64,000 bases of DNA from UBA6120 sp964639215 (GTDB taxonomy: Bacteria > Bacillota_I > Bacilli_A > RFN20 > CAG-826): assembly GCA_964639215.1 (NCBI GenBank), contig CAZXCV010000003.1, forward strand, positions 1 to 64,000, written 5' to 3'. Positions 1-8,772 of this stretch are shown here, piece by piece. A program made the translations under genes and the position numbers. How positions within the stretch are numbered: position 1 is the first letter of the stretch; the number at the start of each line of letters is the position of its first letter. Below the pieces are notes generated by a model that made no database searches, had not been told where the DNA came from, and saw nothing but the letters and a program-made list of their open reading frames with translations.

Positions 1-5
1 TAAAA

Positions 6-1373
6 TTAGAATTTTTTATCTTTAAGAATACAACCAACGATTGTCTCGACGTGATGAGTCATTGGAAACATATCAACAGGCGTGACTTTATTAATTTGAT
101 ATTCACTAGATAATATTTTTAAATCCCGCGCTAGGGTTGAAGGTTCGCAAGACACATAGATGATTTTGGTTGGTTTTAATTTAAGGAGCGACTTAATGAA
201 TTGCTCTTCTAATCCTTTGCGTGGCGGATCAACAATCACAACATCAATTGCTTGTTTCTCAATGATGACCTGTTCAATAAATGTCGTTGCATCATTAACA
301 TAAAAACGGACATTTTGGATGTCATTGAGCTTGGCGTTTTTCTTAGCGTCACTAATCGCTTCTTTCACTATCTCGACTGCCAGTACTTCTTTCGCGTGTT
401 TCGAGGCAATGAGGCTAATTGTCCCGACACCGCAGTAGGCATCAAGCACGGTTTCTTTTCCAGTCAGTTCGGCATATTCAATCGCCCGTGAATACAATAC
501 GTCGGCTTGGACTGGATTCACTTGATAAAATGATTTACTCGAAATGTTAAAGGTCAATCCGTGAAGTTGATCACGGATATATCCCCGTCCATATAAGACA
601 TTTTCCTTATCACCCAAGATGACATTCGTCATTCTCGTGTTAACGTTTTGAACAATTGTCGTAATTGATGGACAAGCTTCAATTATGGCTTTGACGAGAT
701 TGCCGCGACCCGGAAAAGAATCGGCGTTAGTGACGAGAACCACCATCAAATCTGAATAATGTCTTGATGTCTTTATCAACACGTGACGAATCACACCAGT
801 CCATTTATCTTCATCGTATGCTTCAATCTTATGAACTTTCATCAAGCGTTTGATGTTACTCATGATGCCACTGGCGCGTTCGTCTTCGATATAGCATGTT
901 TCGATTGGAACAATCTCGTGGGTATTTCGTTTGTAAAATCCGGAAATAAGTCGGTTTTGCCTATCATATCCAAGCGGCATCTGCGTTTTGTTGCGATAAA
1001 AATATGGGTTTTCCATCCCAATAACGTCATCGATTGTCGTCGTTATTCCACCGATTCTTCGTAATGCCTCAGTGACTTTATTTTTTTTGAAAATGAGTTG
1101 CGCTGAATAGTTTAGTGCTTGAAAAGAACAGCCGCCACATGCTGTGGCAACCTTACATCGCGGCGTAATTCGATCAGGACTTAACTTGATTAGTTGTTTA
1201 ATCTTCCCAATCGCATAATCACTACGTTCATAGGTCAAAGTAACGATGGCTTCTTCATCCAAAAACAATCCATCGATAAAGATTGGTTTTCCTGCATCCT
1301 TAATAATTCCACGTCCATCGTGAGAATAACCGACACATGTGCCACGTATTTCTTTTAAAGTCGTTTTAACCAT
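6..1373 (-). CDS. rlmD: 23S rRNA (uracil-5-)-methyltransferase, RlmD/RlmCD type
   Basis: SAM-dependent enzyme of the TrmA/RlmD family that methylates a uridine at C5 in 23S rRNA. Seen: N-terminal TRAM-like RNA-binding domain (residues 1-60); an iron-sulfur type cysteine cluster (C73, C79, C82); the SAM loop LDAYCGVGT at about 310; DPPRKG at 382; the catalytic Cys of VSCEPS at 409; and a general-base Glu in HHVE at 443. Length (455 aa) is normal. I chose the ATG at 1373, where the TRAM domain begins; a GTG at 1394 is possible but has no better ribosome site. It overlaps the end of the upstream esterase gene by 19 bp and is probably co-transcribed with metG. Which uridine is modified is inferred from the family only. 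Confidence 0.9.
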   Translation of the reverse strand: MVKTTLKEIRGTCVGYSHDGRGIIKDAGKPIFIDGLFLDEEAIVTLTYERSDYAIGKIKQLIKLSPDRITPRCKVATACGGCSFQALNYSAQLIFKKNKVTEALRRIGGITTTIDDVIGMENPYFYRNKTQMPLGYDRQNRLISGFYKRNTHEIVPIETCYIEDERASGIMSNIKRLMKVHKIEAYDEDKWTGVIRHVLIKTSRHYSDLMVVLVTNADSFPGRGNLVKAIIEACPSITTIVQNVNTRMTNVILGDKENVLYGRGYIRDQLHGLTFNISSKSFYQVNPVQADVLYSRAIEYAELTGKETVLDAYCGVGTISLIASKHAKEVLAVEIVKEAISDAKKNAKLNDIQNVRFYVNDATTFIEQVIIEKQAIDVVIVDPPRKGLEEQFIKSLLKLKPTKIIYVSCEPSTLARDLKILSSEYQINKVTPVDMFPMTHHVETIVGCILKDKKF

Positions 1374-2086
1374 TGCTTTGCCAGTTCTACCCACACATGA
1401 AGGTGCCCGTAATCATGTTCAAAATCATAGGGTGTCATATCTTCAAACGTCACTTCAGCGGTCGCAAGTGATACGCCATGCCGACCCGATTCAAATAAGT
1501 GTCCTTCAACTTGAAGCCGTTTCATTCTTAACGATCCAAGTAGCAGCATGCTGTTTTCAACTGGAACAACACTATCATCCATCGTATGGAATAAGAATAT
1601 TGGTCCTAGTTTTTTTGGTATATGTTTTTCAAGCGATACTTCATCTAATTTTGAAGGAGAAAAATCGCCTCCAAGCAGATTGATAAATGAACCTGGGTGC
1701 CGAAATCTAATCTGAGTCGTTATCACTGGGTAGCCTAAAACCGTTCCCTTGATAATGTCAGGATATTTTTCAGCGAGCGACAACGCTAAATGACCCCCAG
1801 CAGAAAAACCAAAGACGATGATTCTCTTGACTAAGGGGTGGTTGCTTAATATATCCAATAGTTCTTTCCCTTCAGTCATGGTGTCTGGATAAATAAGTTT
1901 TGATTCGCGATAATAATAAATTGCGGTGTGATAACCTTCGTTACCAAAGCATTCAGCCACGGGTTTGGCTTCGCGTTTCGAGGTAAATTCATAGCCACCA
2001 CCAGGACATATCAAAAGTAAATCACGCTTACGCTCATCATATAGCTTGAGGTCGGCATAATTGTTTGATGCTAGCGTTACGTACAT
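1355..2086 (-). CDS. alpha/beta hydrolase, esterase/lipase-like
   Basis: Serine hydrolase of the acetyl-esterase/BD-FAE-like alpha/beta fold, 243 aa, no signal peptide, so cytosolic. Seen: oxyanion-hole strand ending in PGGGY (28-32), nucleophile elbow GFSAGG with Ser95, an acidic residue in HTMDDS near 170, and the catalytic His in SGRHG at 203. The start lies one base after the metG stop codon and there is no clear ribosome site, so translation is probably coupled to metG. The substrate cannot be told; small acyl esters or acetylated sugars are family guesses. The 3' end overlaps the rRNA methyltransferase start. Confidence 0.75.
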   Translation of the reverse strand: MYVTLASNNYADLKLYDERKRDLLLICPGGGYEFTSKREAKPVAECFGNEGYHTAIYYYRESKLIYPDTMTEGKELLDILSNHPLVKRIIVFGFSAGGHLALSLAEKYPDIIKGTVLGYPVITTQIRFRHPGSFINLLGGDFSPSKLDEVSLEKHIPKKLGPIFLFHTMDDSVVPVENSMLLLGSLRMKRLQVEGHLFESGRHGVSLATAEVTFEDMTPYDFEHDYGHLHVWVELAKQWLKRL

Positions 2087-2090
2087 GATG

Positions 2091-3677
2091 TTATTTTTTC
2101 ATCATCGAGGCGATGAAGGGCACTTCGTGGGTGGCATCTAATCGAGGAAATAATGGCGCACCTTTTTTTATGTGGCTCCCTCCGATAATGCCAAAATTAG
2201 TGATAAAAGAATAATGATTTAACTCTGGGTCAATTCCAAGCTGTGTATATACATTTCCTGGTGCTTTTGTCAGAACTGGTTGTAGTAATGTGGCTGCGAT
2301 ATAAATAACGCTTGATAAATGCGTCATCACGCTTTGAAGTTCGCGCTTTTTGGCTTCGTCTTTGGCGAGTGCCCATGGTTGCGTTTCGTCAATATACTTA
2401 TTAGCCCGTCCCACGAGTGTTAAGACTTTCATAAATGCTTCCGTTATCTTTAAATCATCCATATCGGCTTCATAACCAGCAATAGTCGTCATTGCAAGCG
2501 CAACCAGTTCATCATCAAACGGGGTCACACTTCCGACGTAAACCGGGATTACGCCTTCAAAATATTTTTCAATCATCGTCAATGTCCGATTTAAGAGATT
2601 GCCAAAATCATTGGCTAAATCGACATTAATCCGATCGACGAATTGTTCGGGTGTAAATTGTCCATCATTACCAAATATCGTTTCCCTGACTAGATAATAA
2701 CGAACGGCATCCGTGCCATATTTTTCAATTAAGGGGAAGGGATCAATCACATTTCCCTTTGATTTTGACATTTTGCCATCTTTCATCATCAATAGACCAT
2801 GAACAAAGAGGCGGTCGGGAAGCCGTAAGCCGAGTGCCATTAAGAACATCGGCCAGTAAATCGCGTGGAACCTAGTGATATCAGCACCGACAACATGAAC
2901 GACTTCGCTATTTGGATCCGCCCAGAATTTATTAAAGAGCGTTTCATCGCCTGAGCGATATCCGAGCGCGGTAATATAGTTCGTCAATGCATCAAGCCAA
3001 ACATAGACGACGTGTTTTGGATCTTCATTAAGCGGAATTCCCCAAGAAAATGAAGTTCGCGACACGCATAAATCTTCTAGTCCTGGTTTAATGAAAGTGT
3101 TGATCATCTCATTTTTTCTAGATTCCGGGGTAATGAACTTGAGATTGTCTTCGTAATATTTAACTAAACGATCGACATACTTTGATGTCTTAAAGAAATA
3201 TGCTTCTTCGCTGGCGGTATGCACATCACGACCACAATCGGGACAAAGGTGCTTCTCACCGACCTGAGTGTCGGTCCAAAATGCTTCACATTGGGTGCAA
3301 TACCAACCTTGATATTGACCAAGATAAATATCACCGTGATTGACCATGTGCGTGAAGATGGCTTTTACCACGTCTTCGTGCCGTTTTTCAGTCGTGCGGA
3401 TAAAATCATCATTCGATATATCGAGCGCTTCCCATAAATGCTTAATACCGATGACAATATCATCGACGAATTGCTGTGGTTCTTTACCCGCGGCAATTGC
3501 GTTTTTCTGGATTTTTTCGCCATGTTCGTCCGTACCTGTCAAAAAGAACGATTCATAGCCACGCATCCGTTTATAACGTGCCCATACGTCGCAAAGCGTC
3601 GTGCAATAGGCGTGCCCAATATGAAGGCGTGCGCTCGGATAATAAATTGGTGTTGTGATGTAAAATTTGTTTTTCAT
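2091..3677 (-). CDS. metG: methionyl-tRNA synthetase
   Basis: Class I aminoacyl-tRNA synthetase charging initiator and elongator tRNA-Met. Seen: HIGH at 19-22, KMSKS at 302-306, and a zinc knuckle with C127, C130, C145 and C148 between the Rossmann halves. At 528 aa it lacks the C-terminal EMAP-like tRNA-binding domain that longer bacterial enzymes carry. The gene follows the rpmE terminator. A TATAAT (3687-3692) ends 9 nt before the ATG, so the leader must be very short. A GGTGAT just before the ATG may still serve as a ribosome site. It heads a probable metG-esterase-rlmD operon. Confidence 0.97.
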   Translation of the reverse strand: MKNKFYITTPIYYPSARLHIGHAYCTTLCDVWARYKRMRGYESFFLTGTDEHGEKIQKNAIAAGKEPQQFVDDIVIGIKHLWEALDISNDDFIRTTEKRHEDVVKAIFTHMVNHGDIYLGQYQGWYCTQCEAFWTDTQVGEKHLCPDCGRDVHTASEEAYFFKTSKYVDRLVKYYEDNLKFITPESRKNEMINTFIKPGLEDLCVSRTSFSWGIPLNEDPKHVVYVWLDALTNYITALGYRSGDETLFNKFWADPNSEVVHVVGADITRFHAIYWPMFLMALGLRLPDRLFVHGLLMMKDGKMSKSKGNVIDPFPLIEKYGTDAVRYYLVRETIFGNDGQFTPEQFVDRINVDLANDFGNLLNRTLTMIEKYFEGVIPVYVGSVTPFDDELVALAMTTIAGYEADMDDLKITEAFMKVLTLVGRANKYIDETQPWALAKDEAKKRELQSVMTHLSSVIYIAATLLQPVLTKAPGNVYTQLGIDPELNHYSFITNFGIIGGSHIKKGAPLFPRLDATHEVPFIASMMKK

Positions 3678-3686
3678 AATATCACC

Positions 3687-3692
3687 ATTATA
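3687..3692 (-). promoter_or_regulatory. -10 element of metG
   Basis: TATAAT on the minus strand lies between the rpmE terminator and the metG ATG. A start site about 7 nt downstream would leave a leader of only about 3 nt. There is no good -35 and no TGn extension, so this is a sequence-only prediction. Confidence 0.4.
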
Positions 3693-3694
3693 AA

Positions 3695-3720
3695 TGAAAA
3701 AACCGCCAGGTGATGGCGGT
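3695..3720 (-). terminator. intrinsic terminator of rpmE
   Basis: A 7-bp perfect stem (ACCGCCA/TGGCGGT, loop TCACC on the minus strand) is followed by a run of six Ts. It lies 19 bp past the rpmE stop and ends that transcript before metG. Confidence 0.9.
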
Positions 3721-3739
3721 ATCTTTCAGTTCAATCAAG

Positions 3740-3955
3740 TTATTTCTTGTTTTGGTCAATGCCGTATTTTTTGTTGAAACGATCGACCCGACCATCCGCT
3801 TGTGTAAATCTTTGTTTACCAGTAAAGAACGGGTGGCAGTTGCTGCAAGTATCAACACGAACTTCTTTGAGTGTCGATCCTGTTTCGAACACGGTACCAC
3901 AGGTGACACAAGTAACGGTCACTTTTTGGTATTTTGGGTGAATGCCAGATTTCAT
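3740..3955 (-). CDS. rpmE: 50S ribosomal protein bL31 (zinc form)
   Basis: Ribosomal protein bL31 of the large-subunit central protuberance, 71 aa. Seen: start MKSGIHPKYQ, and two zinc CxxC pairs (C16/C19 and C37/C40), so this is the zinc-binding C+ paralogue. A strong ribosome site (GGAAGGAG) precedes the ATG and a terminator follows. The 100-bp upstream region has an imperfect CTTTAAG/CTTAAGG hairpin close to the ribosome site and an ATGATATCAT palindrome further up. An L31 autoregulatory leader is possible but not demonstrated. Confidence 0.96.
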   Translation of the reverse strand: MKSGIHPKYQKVTVTCVTCGTVFETGSTLKEVRVDTCSNCHPFFTGKQRFTQADGRVDRFNKKYGIDQNKK

Positions 3956-4142
3956 CGATTTGCTCTCCTTCCGCCTTAAGCCTCAGATGGACTTAAAGTA
4001 AGTTGCGAAGAAATGATATCATCTAAGGTATCTAATAGCAACTAAAAACCATCTTGTCGTCAGTTCGATTTATCACTCGATGCAACTACGCGTTGCGTGA
4101 AAGCCAATTGACACTTCGTTATGATTGAGGCGAGGGAAAATA

Positions 4143-4616
4143 ATGATTGATTCAATCCGGGTCGGTGAAAAAATAACCACGCTGAGGAAAAAGGCCAACA
4201 TGTCGCAAGAACAGTTGGCTTCGGCGATGTTCATCTCGCGGCAAGCACTCTCAAAATGGGAAACTGGTAACGCTGTTCCAACGCTAGAAATGCTCCTCGC
4301 GCTAACGAAGATTTTCGATGCAAGCTTCGAAGAAATTCTTTGCCTTAATGAGGAACTTAATGTTAATCCCGACGATATCTTCGCCAACCATAATCGGAAA
4401 TTTATCGTCCGCCAAATCGCATTAGGTAAACTAGATGTCGCGATTCCGACAGTTATCAATCAATTATCACCCTCGGAACGGTTATACGTACTCCGTGAAA
4501 TTCGCGAGGGACGCCTTACGGTTAATCGAAGTGAACTAACCAAACAATTAACGTTATCTGAACAAAGATACCTAGGAGGAAAATCTAATGATTCTCAAGA
4601 AAGTAATGAAAGATAA
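4143..4616 (+). CDS. XRE-family transcriptional regulator
   Basis: Helix-turn-helix protein of the Xre/Cro family, about 157 aa. Seen: a full HTH_3 domain at residues 5-60, with SQEQLA and SRQALSKWETG as the HTH signature. A C-terminal helical region of about 90 residues of unknown role includes LSPSERLYVLREIREGRL. I chose the ATG at 4143 because GAGGCGAGGG lies just upstream; a TTG at 4125 is an alternative. Its end overlaps the start of the next gene by 29 bp, so the two are translated together and probably function together. The operator and signal are unknown. It is one of the few plus-strand genes left of the origin. Confidence 0.85.
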   Translation: MIDSIRVGEKITTLRKKANMSQEQLASAMFISRQALSKWETGNAVPTLEMLLALTKIFDASFEEILCLNEELNVNPDDIFANHNRKFIVRQIALGKLDVAIPTVINQLSPSERLYVLREIREGRLTVNRSELTKQLTLSEQRYLGGKSNDSQESNER

Positions 4617-5259
4617 TCAAATCGTCTATGTGGAAATTAGCAAGGAGGAAGCCGCGAACGCTGAAAACAAAGACGAAACAGTTGTCTATCTCGACGAGGA
4701 AACAAAATCAGAAGAGCCCGTTAAAAACGACGAGGAAACCACTGAAAAGCCTGAAGATGAAATCGACGCCGATGATGAGGAAGATGACGAGACACCATCT
4801 TTTGCCAGGGGCTTTGCGAGGCGCATTAAACACAATATCGACCGTCAAATGAGACGAGCCGGTGTCCACACGCACTTTCATACCAGCGATGATGAAGATG
4901 ATGATCCGAAGACGCGCAAATTAATGATGATGCTCCCATTCATGGACGAGGAAGATATTCACGAAATTATCGAAAAATATCTTGCTGGTGATGCTGATTT
5001 TTCAAAGCTAAAACTACCGGCCATTATGCCATTTCTTAACGAACAAGATTGTGATGCCGTCTTTAAAAAAGCACTGACAAGTAAAGAATTAAACCATTAT
5101 CTTATGGCTGTCGCCCCATTTGTCAGCCAAGCAGCGTTATCTAAGCTGATCGACCAATATCTTGCTGGTGAATATCCTGATTTAGATATTGATAGTCTCT
5201 ATCCGTTTTTAGACCCAAAAGATATCAAACGCGCATTTCACCACTGGTTAAAAAAGTAA
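4588..5259 (+). CDS. hypothetical acidic protein with four ~30-residue PF[LMV] repeats
   Basis: 223 aa, not recognised. Seen: a strongly acidic, low-complexity segment at residues 41-69; a basic stretch FARGFARRIKHNIDRQMRR (72-90); a second acidic cluster (98-106); then four helical repeats, each starting with an aromatic/hydrophobic-Pro-Phe motif at 117, 148, 177 and 206 (spacing 31, 29, 29), followed by an acidic turn and an amphipathic helix such as DIHEIIEKYL. No signal peptide or membrane segment. An AGGAGG ribosome site supports the ATG at 4588. It overlaps the XRE gene by 29 bp and ends convergent with the next gene (12-bp overlap). A sensor or anti-regulator partner of the XRE protein is an inference from this coupling. 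Confidence 0.75.
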   Translation: MILKKVMKDNQIVYVEISKEEAANAENKDETVVYLDEETKSEEPVKNDEETTEKPEDEIDADDEEDDETPSFARGFARRIKHNIDRQMRRAGVHTHFHTSDDEDDDPKTRKLMMMLPFMDEEDIHEIIEKYLAGDADFSKLKLPAIMPFLNEQDCDAVFKKALTSKELNHYLMAVAPFVSQAALSKLIDQYLAGEYPDLDIDSLYPFLDPKDIKRAFHHWLKK

Positions 5260-5826
5260 CGTTTGATCTTTAAGTAATCCATCTGGTACACACATAATTT
5301 CTTTTGTGACACCGGGTGCGATGATAATCGGGATAATCCCAAGTTTCAATTGACTAGTTAGTTCTGGGAAAACATATGTGGTCGACACGTACACTAATTT
5401 CCCATCGCAATAGTGTTCGTGAATCGGAAAATATTTCGGTTCTGTGACCGGATTCGTTAATGCATGAAAAAATTTATGTAGCTGACGGTCCGGTTTTTTA
5501 GTGTCCATTAAAGGCTGCAGCTTTTGGATAATTGATTCATAAAGTAACGGATTTTCTTCAAAACTACTCATGGGCGAAAAAATCACCCAGGCAAGATAGG
5601 GACGAGTAAAATCACGATCGGTATATGTTTTGTAGCAATAACCATAACAAATGCGTCCACTTTGCCAAAGTTTGTCTTTTCCACGATACCCAGGCGTTAA
5701 AAAGCCAAGCATGCGTCCCCGTGGTGTCGCTTTACCAGTCATCATTTCATAATCGGCTTTTGTCCAAGTGAGGCGCCGCTCATTTAAGCGGTCATTTAAC
5801 AGTGTCAGTCGTGATTTATCATCCAT
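5248..5826 (-). CDS. hypothetical protein, 192 aa
   Basis: Not recognised. A soluble-looking, aromatic-rich protein without signal peptide or membrane helix. Notable stretches are an N-terminal basic segment, a short cysteine pair in RICYGYCYKTY (about 79-89), and FPIHEHYCDGKLVYVS near 150. No catalytic motif is evident. The gene stands alone, convergent with the repeat-protein gene (12-bp overlap) and divergent from tldD. No ribosome site precedes the ATG; instead an extended -10 (TGC-CATAAT) ends 6 nt before it, which predicts a leaderless mRNA and supports this start. Confidence 0.6.
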   Translation of the reverse strand: MDDKSRLTLLNDRLNERRLTWTKADYEMMTGKATPRGRMLGFLTPGYRGKDKLWQSGRICYGYCYKTYTDRDFTRPYLAWVIFSPMSSFEENPLLYESIIQKLQPLMDTKKPDRQLHKFFHALTNPVTEPKYFPIHEHYCDGKLVYVSTTYVFPELTSQLKLGIIPIIIAPGVTKEIMCVPDGLLKDQTLLF

Positions 5827-5832
5827 AGTTAC

Positions 5833-5841
5833 ATTATGGCA
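5833..5841 (-). promoter_or_regulatory. extended -10 promoter giving a leaderless mRNA
   Basis: On the minus strand TGC-CATAAT is followed by 6 nt and then the ATG at 5826. The predicted start site coincides with the A of the ATG, and no Shine-Dalgarno sequence is present. Confidence 0.5.
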
Positions 5842-5946
5842 AGTTTTTGATGTTTTACTGCTTAAATTTTAGTTTTTATTACAATTTATTAAAAAATTTT
5901 CTCAGTATAATTGAGGGTATTCCGCGATATTGATTAAATGTGGCTG

Positions 5947-5955
5947 TGTTATAAT
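5947..5955 (+). promoter_or_regulatory. extended -10 promoter of tldD
   Basis: TGT-TATAAT lies 30 bp before the tldD ATG, with the ribosome site AAGGAG in between. There is no -35 match at 17 bp, which is usual for extended -10 promoters. Confidence 0.7.
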
Positions 5956-5985
5956 TAACACACTTATTCGAACAAGGAGTGCAAT

Positions 5986-7386
5986 ATGATATCTAAATCC
6001 ATTGCGATGAAAGTGTTAAACATCGCGACTGAAACAGGGGCTGATTTTGCTGAAATTTATCTTGAAGAAACATTATCTTCATCAATTTCGGTTGAAAACG
6101 GTCAAGTTGACACAAGTACGAGCGGACTAGCATATGGTGCTGGTATTCGGTTACTTAATAAACTTCAAAGCGTCTATGGTTACACGAATGACGTGTCATT
6201 TAAGGGTCTCGGAGCTTTAGCCTCATCTTTGTCTAAATCGTTTCATGATCAGCGACAAGTCACCGTTACATCAATCAAACGTGTAAAAGTTAAAAATCTC
6301 CATCAAATTGAACGACCGCTTTATGATGTGCCTACCGATGAAAAGGTAAACATCCTCAAGGACGCGAGTGCGATTATTAAAAATCACGATCCGCGGATTG
6401 TTAGAGTGAACACCATGATGATGGATAACTTTAAGAAAGTCGTCATCTTCAATAGCGAAGGTAAGGAATTTCATGACGAGCGACTTCGCGGAAGAATGGC
6501 ATTCATCGCCTTAGCATCTGAAAATGGCAAAATCGAAACAGCGTTCGAGGGTCCTGGCGCTCAATCGGGTTTTGAATTTTTCACGAGAGAGATTGATTAT
6601 AGAACGAAAGCATTAGAAGTTGCGAAAAGCGCGATTAGAATGCTCCATGCTGACGAATGTCCAAGCGGTAAAATGCCAGTCGTGCTTGGCAATGGCTTTG
6701 GTGGCGTTATCTTCCACGAAGCGTGTGGCCATCCACTCGAAGCCACGTCGATCGCTAAGAAATTATCGGTTTTTACCGATAAAATCGGGCAACAAATCGC
6801 CAACCCTGTTGTAACCGCTATCGATGATGGGACAATTCCCAATGCTTGGGGTTCTGGCAATATCGATGATGAGGGTAACAAGACCCAACGAAACGTCTTA
6901 ATTAAAGATGGCATTTTACAACAATACCTGATTGACGACTTCAATGGTCGCCGCATGGGTAGTAAAGGAAATGGAGCCTCCCGCCGTCAAAGTTATAAAT
7001 ATGAACCAACTTCGCGGATGAGCAATACTTACATTGATAATGGTTCATCGACACCAGAAGAAATAATCGCAGCCACAAAATTTGGTCTTTACGCTAAATC
7101 ATTAGGTGGTGGGTCCGTAAATCCAGCCACAGGTGATTTTAACTTCGCCGTGTCTGAAGCATATCTCATTCGCGATGGGAAAGTCGCCGAACCCGTCAAA
7201 GGCGCGACATTAATAGGTAATGGAGCTGACATTTTACAAAAAATAGACATGGTTGGTAATGACCTATTGCGCGCTCAAGGAATGTGCGGCTCTATTTCCG
7301 GCAGTATTCCCGTCGATGTTGGACAACCAACCATACGTGTCAGCGAAATAACGGTCGGTGGCCGTGGAGGTAGTATCAATGGCTAA
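5986..7386 (+). CDS. tldD: metalloprotease TldD
   Basis: Catalytic subunit of the TldD/TldE heterodimeric zinc protease, which unfolds and degrades short or unstructured peptides and, in some bacteria, matures modified peptides. 466 aa, normal length. Seen: the family zinc motif HEACGH with H244, E245 and H249, and the conserved Gly-rich C-terminal regions. It has an AAGGAG ribosome site and an extended -10 promoter. The downstream tldE gene overlaps its 3' end by 8 bp, the usual arrangement for this obligate pair. Substrates here are unknown; no peptide-antibiotic precursor is visible nearby. Confidence 0.93.
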   Translation: MISKSIAMKVLNIATETGADFAEIYLEETLSSSISVENGQVDTSTSGLAYGAGIRLLNKLQSVYGYTNDVSFKGLGALASSLSKSFHDQRQVTVTSIKRVKVKNLHQIERPLYDVPTDEKVNILKDASAIIKNHDPRIVRVNTMMMDNFKKVVIFNSEGKEFHDERLRGRMAFIALASENGKIETAFEGPGAQSGFEFFTREIDYRTKALEVAKSAIRMLHADECPSGKMPVVLGNGFGGVIFHEACGHPLEATSIAKKLSVFTDKIGQQIANPVVTAIDDGTIPNAWGSGNIDDEGNKTQRNVLIKDGILQQYLIDDFNGRRMGSKGNGASRRQSYKYEPTSRMSNTYIDNGSSTPEEIIAATKFGLYAKSLGGGSVNPATGDFNFAVSEAYLIRDGKVAEPVKGATLIGNGADILQKIDMVGNDLLRAQGMCGSISGSIPVDVGQPTIRVSEITVGGRGGSING

Positions 7387-8707
7387 ATATCAACAATACT
7401 TCGATCTCGCTAAAGAAAAAGGGATTGAAGCGCTCGAACTTTATATCGGCAAAAAATATGCCCTTTCATTTAGTCTCTTCCACAGCGAAGTCGATTCTTA
7501 CTCGCTCGAAGATGCGAAAATATTATCCGCTCGTGGTATTTATAAAGGCAAAATCGGTTATGCCACGACTGAAAAAATCGATAAGCTTGCTCCATCCTTC
7601 ATCGTCGATAAAGTCATCGATACCGCCAAAGCTGTCGATAAAGACGATCCAGCAATTATTTATCCTGGTTCGAGCAAATACCGCCGGGCTAATGTTTATA
7701 ATCCAGCGATTCGCTCATTAGCCGTCGAGCAAAAACTCGCGAATCTTTATGAGATTGAGAAAAAGTTAAAAGCGGCTGATCCTCGTATTAGTGAAGTTGA
7801 TTCCGTCTCTTATTCTGAATCTGATGAGGAAGTGCTTTTATGCAATTCCTACGGTATGAACCTCAAGAGCAAGAGTAATCATTTCTATTATTATGCGAGT
7901 GTGCTTGTTAAAGATGGAGACGCGACACGGACTGCTTATAAAATCCATTTGTCCAAAGATCCTCGTGATTTTAACATTGATGATTTCGTTACCGCGATTG
8001 TTAAGGAAGCGCTTGAAAAAATTGGCGCCACTTCAATCCCGAGCAAAAAATATCCAGTCATCTTAGCGCCAAAAGTCGCAGCATCGCTATTAGAGGCGTT
8101 TCTTGATGGTGCCTCAGCCGAGGAAGTTCAAAAGAAATCATCGCTACTAGAAGGGAAACTCCATCAACTCGTCGCTAGTAAAAAACTGACGGTGAACGAA
8201 GCGCCATTAACGCGCAATTGCTTCTTCCGTTATTTTGATGACGAAGGCGTAGCCACGTATAATAAATCGATTATCAATCAAGGAATGTTAGAAACATACT
8301 TCTACAACTTACTGTCAGCCGCTAAAGATAATGTGAAAACAACTGGAAACGGATATCGGGGTGGTAGTGGAAAGATTAGTACCAGTTATGTCAATCTCAT
8401 CGTCAAACCCGGACGCAAACCACTTGAAGCGCTCATCAGCAAAGTAAAAGAAGGTGTTTTAATTAAAGAAGTGCAAGGATTACATTCTGGGCTTAATACC
8501 CAATCAGGCAACTTTTCACTGCAAGCATCGGGTTTTTTAATCGAAAATGGTAAAATTGTCAGACCCGTTAACCTAATTACAGTCGCTGGTAATCTTAAAG
8601 ATTTATTCCTTGATGTTACTGATGTCGGCAATGATAGCGAACTGCAGTTATCATCAACGACGACACCAAGTATCCTAATTAAAAAACTAGCTATTTCTGG
8701 TCAATAA
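7379..8707 (+). CDS. pmbA: metalloprotease accessory subunit TldE/PmbA
   Basis: Partner subunit of TldD, 442 aa. It has the same fold but no HExxxH zinc motif, as expected of TldE, which shapes the shared chamber rather than holding the zinc. I chose the ATG at 7379, preceded by GGAGG inside the end of tldD; an upstream in-frame start at 7358 would add seven residues and has no good ribosome site. The 8-bp overlap supports equal expression of both subunits. A bidirectional terminator follows. Confidence 0.92.
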   Translation: MAKYQQYFDLAKEKGIEALELYIGKKYALSFSLFHSEVDSYSLEDAKILSARGIYKGKIGYATTEKIDKLAPSFIVDKVIDTAKAVDKDDPAIIYPGSSKYRRANVYNPAIRSLAVEQKLANLYEIEKKLKAADPRISEVDSVSYSESDEEVLLCNSYGMNLKSKSNHFYYYASVLVKDGDATRTAYKIHLSKDPRDFNIDDFVTAIVKEALEKIGATSIPSKKYPVILAPKVAASLLEAFLDGASAEEVQKKSSLLEGKLHQLVASKKLTVNEAPLTRNCFFRYFDDEGVATYNKSIINQGMLETYFYNLLSAAKDNVKTTGNGYRGGSGKISTSYVNLIVKPGRKPLEALISKVKEGVLIKEVQGLHSGLNTQSGNFSLQASGFLIENGKIVRPVNLITVAGNLKDLFLDVTDVGNDSELQLSSTTTPSILIKKLAISGQ

Positions 8708-8714
8708 ACAAAAT

Positions 8715-8770
8715 AAAAAGCACGGTTTTCGTTCATCTATTATGAACAATGACTTACTCCGTGCTTTTTT
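8715..8770. terminator. bidirectional terminator between tldE and degV
   Basis: AAAAAGCACGG pairs with CCGTGCTTTTT across a loop that itself holds the perfect inner hairpin GTTCAT/ATGAAC. A/T runs on both sides fit termination of both convergent genes. Confidence 0.85.
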
Positions 8771-8772
8771 TA

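Noticed and set aside
3956..4142. L31 autoregulatory leader ahead of rpmE
   Set aside because: Only an imperfect 7-bp pairing was found; not enough to list as a feature.
6271..6956. Long open frames antisense to tldD
   Set aside because: They lie wholly inside a well-supported gene, have no ribosome sites and encode low-complexity sequence. The same holds for antisense or out-of-frame frames over metG, gyrA, gyrB, ppdK and ftsH.
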